Assembly (NCBI GenBank): GCA_031265345.1
Contig: JAISCU010000119.1
Span: forward strand, 1-6,586
From: Bifidobacteriaceae bacterium
GTDB taxonomy: Bacteria; Actinomycetota; Actinomycetes; Actinomycetales; WQXJ01
Length of the DNA: 6,586 nt
Direction: 5' to 3'
Shown: positions 1-4,443 of the stretch, one piece after another
How the letters are laid out: every line of letters begins with the position of its first letter
Position numbering within the stretch: position 1 is the first letter of the stretch
Notes under the pieces: model-generated
Seen by the model: the letters and a program-made list of their open reading frames with translations, nothing else
Databases searched by the model: none
What the model was told of the DNA's origin: nothing
Made by a program: the position numbers and the translations under genes

Positions 1-390
1 CGACCGCACCTTCTGCTCCTCGGCCAGCCGGGCCGCCAACGCCGCCAGCCGGGCGGCCCTGGCCTGGTGGGACCGCGCCAGGCGGGTCTCCTCCTGCGCC
101 GCGTCCAACAACCCCCGGACCGACATTTCCTCGCCTGCGGCCGACGGGTTCTCGGCGTCCGGCAATCCCCGGATCGGCCTCCCCTCGACGGCGCCCGGGG
201 CGCCCTCGGCCGCGTCCGGCGGCTCCCGGTGCGACGACCCTGCGGCGCCCGCCGTCGGCGGGTCCGCCATGGCCGCGTCCGCGGGGAGCCGGGCCTCGTC
301 GGCCGGGCCGAGGGGGGCGTCGGGGAACGGCGCGCGGGCCGCCCGCCCGGCCTGCTTGTCGGCCATTCCGGGGGTGTTGTCCGCGTCCAT
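1..390 (-). CDS. Partial gene of unknown function, N-terminal 130 codons, runs off left edge
   Basis: The minus strand is open from an ATG at 390-388 to the window edge, 130 codons without a stop. Almost every codon ends in G or C (about five exceptions), which is strong evidence of real coding and is more extreme than in the neighbouring genes. The first 90 or so residues are rich in Ala, Pro, Gly, Asp and Glu with no hydrophobic core, so this part is probably disordered. From about residue 92 the chain becomes helical and charged (GLLDAAQEETRLARSHQ, then Ala/Leu/Arg repeats), a likely coiled coil or the start of a helical domain. There is no signal peptide. The start is supported by a promoter whose predicted transcription start is the A of this ATG. 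I do not recognise the family. An actinobacterial DUF222/HNH-type protein is a guess from the N-terminal style only. Confidence 0.8.
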   Translation of the reverse strand, partial: MDADNTPGMADKQAGRAARAPFPDAPLGPADEARLPADAAMADPPTAGAAGSSHREPPDAAEGAPGAVEGRPIRGLPDAENPSAAGEEMSVRGLLDAAQEETRLARSHQARAARLAALAARLAEEQKVRS

Positions 391-425
391 CCATCTATCA
401 TACGCCCGTTGGTTGAGGATGACAA
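391..425 (-). promoter_or_regulatory. Near-consensus promoter for the left-edge gene, leaderless
   Basis: Read on the minus strand, TTGTCA (425-420) is followed by a 17-nt spacer and TATGAT (402-397). Each hexamer is one mismatch from the sigma-70 consensus. The expected transcription start, 7 nt past the -10 box, is base 390, the A of the ATG. No Shine-Dalgarno sequence precedes the ATG, which fits a leaderless transcript, common in actinomycetes. The box positions are seen directly; the start site is inferred. Confidence 0.6.
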
Positions 426-453
426 TAGCCAGAAACAAAATGCGCGACAAAGG

Positions 454-468
454 CGGACATTATGTCCG
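454..468. promoter_or_regulatory. 15-bp dyad, operator-like (CGGACAT-T-ATGTCCG)
   Basis: Perfect 7-bp arms sit around a single central T. The short, odd-centred shape suits a dimeric DNA-binding protein better than an RNA hairpin. It lies about 30 bp upstream of the -35 box of the minus-strand gene, so it could be an activator or repressor site for that gene. No regulator gene is visible in the window to bind it. Confidence 0.35.
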
Positions 469-497
469 TTCCCGCGAAATCGGGTCGCGCCTGACGC

Positions 498-565
498 GGG
501 CATGCTGGAGCCGGTCTCGCGGCGAGCCCTCCGGCGCCAAGGCACCCCAAGGCCCTAGCATGCCC
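498..565. repeat. 9-bp inverted repeat enclosing 50 bp
   Basis: GGGCATGCT (498-506) is exactly repeated in reverse complement as AGCATGCCC (557-565). The 50 bases between contain further GC-rich complementary patches, including CTCG-CGG-CGAG, so an RNA copy could fold on itself. It may be a structured RNA, a very small repeat element or chance. I see no flanking target duplication. Confidence 0.3.
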
Positions 566-762
566 ACGGTCGCGGCAGCTATCCAGGGCGGCGCGGTGGT
601 CTTGCGAGGATGAGTGGTCGCCTGCCGTCCACGGCCCGAGTCGGTGCCGGTCCGGCCGGAGCCAGGCTCGCCGGGGCGCGGAGAGCCCACTGAGCGGCAT
701 CGTGCGTCGTGAGGGTTTTCCTCTCAACCTGAAGCGAATTCTGCGGCCGTTGAGCTCGTATT

Positions 763-855
763 GGGGACGGACACGCTATCCACAGGGCCTGGCCTGCGGG
801 TTCGCCTGTGGAAAACCCGGGTTTGAGCATGAAAAGGTACCGTCCCCGGGGACGG
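763..855. repeat. Palindrome-dense inverted repeat, possible REP-like or small mobile repeat
   Basis: GGGGACGG at 763-770 recurs inverted as CCGTCCCC at 840-847, which itself is the left half of a perfect 16-bp palindrome at 840-855. Between them are CCACAGG (780-786) facing CCTGTGG (805-811) and a perfect 12-bp palindrome AAACCCGGGTTT at 813-824. Repeat ends beginning GGGGACGG and followed by ACAC or TACC remind me of REP-type repeats linked to IS200-like REP transposases in other bacteria. That is recollection, not a search result. No transposase is visible here. Confidence 0.4.
776..815. other. Two inverted DnaA-box-like 9-mers
   Basis: CTATCCACA on the plus strand (776-784) and TTTTCCACA on the minus strand (815-807) each differ by one base from the DnaA box TTATCCACA. 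They face each other 22 bp apart inside the palindrome-dense block. Two boxes without dnaA, dnaN or an AT-rich unwinding stretch do not make a chromosomal origin, so a DnaA titration site, a regulatory site or chance is more likely. Confidence 0.3.
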
Positions 856-919
856 GCGGCCCGGTCGGCATCCGTGGCGATTGTGGCTCATGCGCTGGGA
901 GCCAGGGTGGTAGGGTTTT

Positions 920-934
920 GTCTTACCGTAAGAC
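920..934. promoter_or_regulatory. Operator-like palindrome of the toxin-antitoxin operon (GTCTTAC-C-GTAAGAC)
   Basis: Perfect 7-bp arms surround one base, ending directly before the GGAGG ribosome binding site (935-939) of the antitoxin gene. A possible -10 box TAGGGT lies at 911-916, which would place the transcription start inside the palindrome; no good -35 box is seen. Antitoxins of the ribbon-helix-helix type usually repress their own operon by binding such dyads, so autoregulation here is a reasonable inference. Confidence 0.55.
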
Positions 935-945
935 GGAGGTTGCTG

Positions 946-1245
946 ATGGGCATGGTGCTGGTCAATGGACGTGTTGAGGAGACGGTGAAACGACGCGCCG
1001 AGGAAGTGCTGGCCGCGCATTCGACTACGCCTTCGCAGGCCATCCGGGCGTTGTACCAACACATGTCGGAGACGCGCCAACTCCCCGACTTCCTGAGCCC
1101 GGACCCGGAGTCGGAGCGGGCGGCACGGGAACGCAGACTGGAAATCTTGCGGTCCGTGGCCGGAATCTCGCACTCCGAGGCGATCGCGGCCGACGCGGAC
1201 GCCGAGCGCATTCTGGGTGATGAACTCGAACGTCGCCATGCCTGA
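946..1245 (+). CDS. RelB/DinJ-like antitoxin (ribbon-helix-helix)
   Basis: A 99-residue protein. Residues 3-10 (MVLVNGRV) form the short beta strand that pairs in RelB/DinJ dimers to contact DNA. Residues 11-25 (EETVKRRAEEVLAAH) are the first helix and 28-47, beginning TPSQAIRALYQHM and ending RQLP, the second; this TPSxAIRxLY...LP pattern is typical of the family. The charged C-terminal half (48-99) would wrap and neutralise the toxin. The start at 946 is chosen because GGAGG (935-939) lies 6 nt upstream and because it gives the normal family N-terminus. The frame stays open back to 808, but that would add 46 unrelated Arg-rich residues and run through the operator. The stop lies inside the next gene, so the two are translationally coupled. 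The antitoxin role is inferred from family and pairing. Confidence 0.85.
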   Translation: MGMVLVNGRVEETVKRRAEEVLAAHSTTPSQAIRALYQHMSETRQLPDFLSPDPESERAARERRLEILRSVAGISHSEAIAADADAERILGDELERRHA

Positions 1246-1747
1246 GAACAATCCGAAAGCGGATGGAGCAACAACCCCAGGCGCGCAGCGGGGCTCCGGC
1301 GTCCCGCCCCCGCTGACCCGTGGAGCAGTTCGCCGCGTGGTGCTCGACACCAACGTGGCCATCGATTACCTCGACAGCGCCCGGCCCGCTCACCGGGCGG
1401 CCGTGGACTTGCTCACCGCCTTGATCGCGGCAGGCGTCGAAGTTTGCCTGGCGGCCACGTCGTTGAAGGATATCTACTACCTTGTGACGCCTACGGCAGG
1501 GGAGGCCAGGGCACGGCAGGCTGTGAAAGCATTCACGCAAGCATTCACTATTCTTCCGATTGACGCAGACGTGTGTACTAAGGCTCTCGCTTCGGACGAG
1601 CCAGACTTCGAGGACGGCCTGATCCGCGCCTGCGCCGAAGCGGTCAAAGCCGACTGGATCGTGACCCGTGACGCGGCGGCGTTCACCAGATCTCCTGTCC
1701 CGAAAGCTGACTCCGCCGCACTCGCGGCAACACTGCGCCCGAGTTGA
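1220..1747 (+). CDS. PIN-domain ribonuclease toxin (VapC-like, PIN_3 type)
   Basis: A 175-residue protein with the PIN fold from about residue 38 on. Acidic residues that would bind the metal at the RNase site are all present: D43 in VLDTN, D84 in SLKDIYYL, D129 and D132 in DFED, and D151 in the VTRD motif. The SLKDIYYL and DFED patterns suit the PIN_3 group that pairs with RelB-like antitoxins. It overlaps the antitoxin by 26 nt. The start is uncertain: GTG 1217, ATG 1220 and ATG 1238 are all in frame and none has a clear Shine-Dalgarno site, so coupled re-initiation is likely. About 35-40 residues rich in Pro, Gly and Ala precede the PIN core, more than usual for the family. Codon use is somewhat less GC-biased in the middle (about 1480-1600) than in the amr genes, consistent with an accessory origin. 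The exact RNA target cannot be read from the sequence. Confidence 0.85.
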   Translation: MNSNVAMPENNPKADGATTPGAQRGSGVPPPLTRGAVRRVVLDTNVAIDYLDSARPAHRAAVDLLTALIAAGVEVCLAATSLKDIYYLVTPTAGEARARQAVKAFTQAFTILPIDADVCTKALASDEPDFEDGLIRACAEAVKADWIVTRDAAAFTRSPVPKADSAALAATLRPS

Positions 1748-1823
1748 GGCGGCCAGTTCCGCCGAGGGCGTGATCACCGCCGCGCCGCTGGGATTCACGG
1801 CCGCCCAGGCATAGGCTTGGACG
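1748..1823 (+). promoter_or_regulatory. Gap between toxin gene and amr operon with weak hairpin and candidate leaderless promoter
   Basis: A short GGCGG/CCGCC hairpin (1749-1763) follows the toxin stop; it has no T tract and is a weak terminator at best. TAGGCT at 1812-1817 could be a -10 box placing the transcript start at 1824, the A of the amrB ATG, which lacks a Shine-Dalgarno site. No convincing -35 box is seen, so read-through from the toxin-antitoxin operon cannot be excluded. Confidence 0.3.
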
Positions 1824-2645
1824 ATGCCGATTGTGCGACCACCAGCAGTCGCCGGGCTGTTCTACCCGGCGCGGCCCGACGAACTGTCCGCCCAGGTCAC
1901 GAGCCTGCTGGAGGAGGCCCGGCAAGGCCTCGAGGAAGCGACTCCGACCGATCAAGGACCGGTCAAGGCGCTCGTGGCCCCGCACGCCGGATACATCTAC
2001 TCCGGACCCACCGCGGCGGTCGGGTACACGTCCCTCGACGGCGACTACGACCAAGTGGTCCTGTTGGGGCCGTGCCACCACGTCGGCACGCCCAAGGTGG
2101 CTCTTCCCGGCGCTGACTTCTTCCGCACCCCGTTGGGCGATGTCCCGGTCTGGGGGGCTGGCGTCGCGAAGACCGAGATCCTTCGCGAAGTGATCGTCAG
2201 CCCGGACGTCCACGCCCGCGAGCACTCGCTGGAGGTCCACCTGCCGTTCATCCAGACCGTGCTCGGGGCGGACGTGCCGGTGCTGCCGCTCGCCGTCGGC
2301 TGGTCCAGCCCGCAAGCCGTGGCCGCAGTATTGGACGCGGTCTGGGGCGGCCCGGAAACGCTCGTGGTGGTCAGCTCCGACCTCAGCCACTACCTCCCGT
2401 ATTCCACCGCCCGCGCCGTTGACCAGAGCACTTTGGCCGAGCTCTTGGCGCTCTCGCCGGATTTAGCCGGCGACCAGGCTTGCGGCGCGCATCCCGTGAA
2501 CGGCCTGACCGAGGTCGCCCGGCGGCGCGGCCTCGGCCCGCAGCTATTGGACTACCGCAATTCCGGCGACACCGCTGGGGACCATTCGGCCGTTGTGGGG
2601 TACGCGGCCGTTTCCTACCGACAGGAGATGCACGATGCAGCCTAA
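1824..2645 (+). CDS. amrB: AmmeMemoRadiSam system protein B (MEMO1 family)
   Basis: A 273-residue cytosolic protein matching the MEMO family over its whole length (human MEMO1 is 297). It starts with the usual RPPAVAGLFYPA (5-16), then has PHAGYIYSGPTAA (53-65), GPCHH (82-86), HAREHSLEVHLPF (130-142), VVSSDLSHY (182-190) and CGAHPVNGL (220-228). In human MEMO1 two histidines and one cysteine bind iron or copper; by motif position the matching residues here are H54, H85 or H86, and C220, so a metal site looks intact. MEMO resembles extradiol dioxygenases in fold, but no reaction is assigned. It is first in a three-gene operon and overlaps amrA by 11 nt. The ATG at 1824 gives the normal family N-terminus and has no Shine-Dalgarno site, suggesting a leaderless message. 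Confidence 0.95.
   Translation: MPIVRPPAVAGLFYPARPDELSAQVTSLLEEARQGLEEATPTDQGPVKALVAPHAGYIYSGPTAAVGYTSLDGDYDQVVLLGPCHHVGTPKVALPGADFFRTPLGDVPVWGAGVAKTEILREVIVSPDVHAREHSLEVHLPFIQTVLGADVPVLPLAVGWSSPQAVAAVLDAVWGGPETLVVVSSDLSHYLPYSTARAVDQSTLAELLALSPDLAGDQACGAHPVNGLTEVARRRGLGPQLLDYRNSGDTAGDHSAVVGYAAVSYRQEMHDAA
2623..2627 (+). promoter_or_regulatory. Ribosome binding site that fixes the amrA start
   Basis: AGGAG lies 7 nt before the ATG at 2635, inside the end of amrB. It favours this ATG over the in-frame GTG at 2593, which would add 14 residues absent from the family. Confidence 0.7.
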
Positions 2646-3258
2646 CCTAGATCCCGGCGAAGGCCTGGAGTTGACCATGCTGGCCCGGGAAGCTATCGAG
2701 AGGTGGTTCAAAGGCCACCGCCACCCCCAGGAGATCGAGTGCCCCGCGTTCTTGAACCGTCGCGGCGCGACTTTCGTCACCCTGACCCAGGGCGGTGAGT
2801 TGCGCGGTTGCATCGGGACGTTGGAGGCCTACCGGCCGGTCGGGTGGGACGTGCAGGCCAACGCGCTCGCCGCTGCTTTTTCCGATCCACGGTTCCCGCC
2901 ACTGCGGAGGGAAGAGCTCGACCGCACCGACATCGAAGTGTCCGTGCTGTCCAGGCCTCGACCGCTGGCGTTCAAGAACCGTGACGATCTCCTGCGGAAA
3001 CTGCGTCCCAGTGGGCACGGGGTGATCCTCGAGGCCGAAGGACATCGCGGCACCTTCTTGCCCCAAGTCTGGGAGCAGTTGCCGACCCCGGACGAGTTCT
3101 TGTCCCACCTGGTCCGCAAGGCCGGTCTTCCGGCCGACTATTGGAGCGACGACGTGCGGATCTGGCGCTACGCGGTGACCACGTTCGAGGAGGAACGCGA
3201 CAACGGCGCGAACCTTGGCGAAGCGGCGATGGTGGCGGAAGGCGGAACCGTGCCGTGA
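2635..3258 (+). CDS. amrA: AmmeMemoRadiSam system protein A (AMMECR1 family)
   Basis: A 207-residue protein covering the AMMECR1 domain (about residues 8-185). The family signature LRGCIG is at 56-61, with C59 the conserved cysteine. DPRFPPLRREEL (84-95), IEVSVLSRP (100-108), GHGVILE (127-133) and the FLPQVWEQLPTPDEFL stretch (141-156) also match. Human AMMECR1 is the gene of an Alport-related contiguous deletion syndrome; its biochemical activity is unknown, and a role tied to RNA or to a modification made by the radical SAM partner is only speculation. The start overlaps the end of amrB by 11 nt and the stop overlaps the GTG of amrS, so all three products are likely made in step. The last 20 residues are acidic and Gly-rich and probably flexible. 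Confidence 0.95.
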   Translation: MQPNLDPGEGLELTMLAREAIERWFKGHRHPQEIECPAFLNRRGATFVTLTQGGELRGCIGTLEAYRPVGWDVQANALAAAFSDPRFPPLRREELDRTDIEVSVLSRPRPLAFKNRDDLLRKLRPSGHGVILEAEGHRGTFLPQVWEQLPTPDEFLSHLVRKAGLPADYWSDDVRIWRYAVTTFEEERDNGANLGEAAMVAEGGTVP

Positions 3259-4268
3259 CGACCGCGCGGCACTGGCACACCGCCCAGGACGGGCGCGTGC
3301 AGTGCGACCTCTGCCCGCGCTATTGCCGCCTGCGGGAGGGGCAACGCGGGTTCTGCTTCGTGCGGCAGAACGTGGGCGGGGCGCTCGATCTGACCACCTA
3401 TGGGCGGAGCTCCGGGTTCGCGTGCGACCCGGTCGAGAAGAAGCCGCTGTACCACTATCTGCCGGGGGCGAGCGTGTTCTCGTTCGGGACGGCCGGGTGC
3501 AACCTGGGCTGTCGGTTCTGCCAGAACTGGGAGATCTCGACCGCGCGGGACATGGACACGCTGATGGCCCAGGCCAGCCCCGAGCAGATCGCGGCGGCGG
3601 CTCAACGGGCGGGCTGCGCGGCGGTCGCCTACACCTACAACGACCCGATCATCTTCACGGAGTACGCCGTGGACGCGGCCCTGGCGGCGCGTGAACGCGG
3701 GCTGGCGAACATCGCTGTGAGCGCGGGCTATGTCACCGCCGAAGGGGCGGCAGACCTGTTCGGAGCGATGGACGCGGCCAACATCGACCTGAAGTCGTTC
3801 GACAGCGACTTCTACCGCAAGATCACCGGCGGTCGCCTGGAAGTGGTCCAGGACACGCTGCGCTACCTGGTCCATGAGACTTCGGTCTGGACGGAGGTGA
3901 CCACGCTTCTGGTGCCGGGCTTGAACGATTCCGATTCGGAGATCGACCGGCTGACCGGTTGGGTGGCCGGTGAGCTGGGCGCGGACCTGCCGTTGCATTT
4001 CTCGGCCTTCCATCCGGCCGCGCGGATGCTGGACCGGCCCCGCACGCCGGTGGCGAGTCTGCGGCGGGCGCGAGAGCTGGCGCTGGCGAACGGGCTTCGG
4101 CATGTCTACCTTGGGAACGTGTGGGACGAGGCGGGATCCACCACCTATTGCCCCTCATGCGGAGCGACCTTGCTGGTCCGTGATGGTTACACGATCCGTC
4201 GCCGGTCGCTCGGGCGCGACGGGCTCTGCCCCGGCTGCGGGACCGTGGTGGCCGGGCGATGGGGGTGA
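3255..4268 (+). CDS. amrS: AmmeMemoRadiSam system radical SAM enzyme
   Basis: A 337-residue radical SAM protein of the COG1180 (pyruvate formate-lyase-activase-like) group. The 4Fe-4S/SAM motif CxxxCxxC is C82, C86, C89 within GTAGCNLGCRFCQNW. An N-terminal cysteine set (C17, C20, C24, C34, in CDLCPRYC and RGFCFVR) is typical of this group. AYTYNDPIIFTEY (125-137), NIDLKSF (176-182) and TLLVPGLNDS (217-226) belong to the barrel. The tail has two CPxC knuckles, C299/C302 and C325/C328, resembling a zinc ribbon or extra iron site. The enzyme should cleave SAM to a 5'-deoxyadenosyl radical; the substrate is unknown. GTG 3255 is chosen because it overlaps the amrA stop in a GTGA junction and starts the protein just before the cysteine set. 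An in-frame ATG at 3141 would add 38 Arg-rich residues from inside amrA. Confidence 0.95.
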   Translation: MTTARHWHTAQDGRVQCDLCPRYCRLREGQRGFCFVRQNVGGALDLTTYGRSSGFACDPVEKKPLYHYLPGASVFSFGTAGCNLGCRFCQNWEISTARDMDTLMAQASPEQIAAAAQRAGCAAVAYTYNDPIIFTEYAVDAALAARERGLANIAVSAGYVTAEGAADLFGAMDAANIDLKSFDSDFYRKITGGRLEVVQDTLRYLVHETSVWTEVTTLLVPGLNDSDSEIDRLTGWVAGELGADLPLHFSAFHPAARMLDRPRTPVASLRRARELALANGLRHVYLGNVWDEAGSTTYCPSCGATLLVRDGYTIRRRSLGRDGLCPGCGTVVAGRWG

Positions 4269-4443
4269 ACGCGGCCGGGCCCCAGAGGCGCGAGTCGTCG
4301 GCCGAATCCCTGGCCCACATTGTTCCGCGAGCGTTCGCCTTCCCGTTACCTTCTGTCGGTATTCAGTTTCCTTGCGCTTGGAAGGGTGATGGCGCCTCGA
4401 CGAGGCACCGATTGTTCATCCGTCCCAATTGCAAGGAGTTGTA
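4269..4443 (+). promoter_or_regulatory. Leader region of the alkaline phosphatase gene
   Basis: This 175-base gap has no strong terminator for the amr operon, so some read-through into phoA is possible. GCCTCG-A-CGAGGC (4394-4406) is a perfect 6-bp-arm dyad about 38 nt before the phoA start. Overlapping it, two 11-nt units begin at 4403 (AGGCACC) and 4414 (GTTCATC) and resemble the direct repeats of Streptomyces Pho boxes (core GTTCACC). A GTTCGCC also occurs at 4333-4339. The match is loose, so control by PhoP is only a hypothesis. No clear -10/-35 pair stands out; TATTCA at 4360-4365 is a weak -10 candidate. Confidence 0.3.

Larger units (their letters stand above)
391..945. other. Intergenic region of about 555 bases rich in inverted repeats, no convincing gene
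   Basis: No reading frame here combines a ribosome binding site, strong third-position G/C bias and a recognisable protein. The frames that stay open on both strands give Arg/Pro/Ala-rich translations typical of non-coding high-GC DNA. The stretch holds the promoter of the left-edge gene, a 15-bp dyad at 454-468, a 9-bp inverted repeat at 498-506 and 557-565, a palindrome-dense block at 763-855, and the operator and ribosome binding site of the antitoxin gene at 920-939. Some of it is likely remnant repeat or mobile DNA. Confidence 0.55.

Noticed and set aside
67..558. Open plus-strand frame of 163 codons
   Set aside because: It is antisense to the strongly biased left-edge gene, gives an Arg/Gly/Pro-rich translation and crosses the promoter region. 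It is a shadow of the true frame.
398..727. Open minus-strand frame of 109 codons in the intergenic region
   Set aside because: Runs through the 15-bp dyad and the 9-bp inverted repeat, has no ribosome binding site and no recognisable protein.
776..815. Chromosomal or plasmid replication origin
   Set aside because: Only two DnaA-box-like sites, no iterons, no AT-rich unwinding region, no replication gene in the window.
808..945. Upstream extension of the antitoxin frame
   Set aside because: Would add 46 Arg-rich residues and place the operator inside the gene; the start at 946 has a good GGAGG and the normal family N-terminus.
1749..1763. Rho-independent terminator after the toxin gene
   Set aside because: Only five base pairs and no T tract, too weak to call as a terminator.
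3168..4103. Minus-strand open frame (311 codons) opposite amrS
   Set aside because: Arg/Val/Gly-rich shadow of a clearly identified radical SAM gene.
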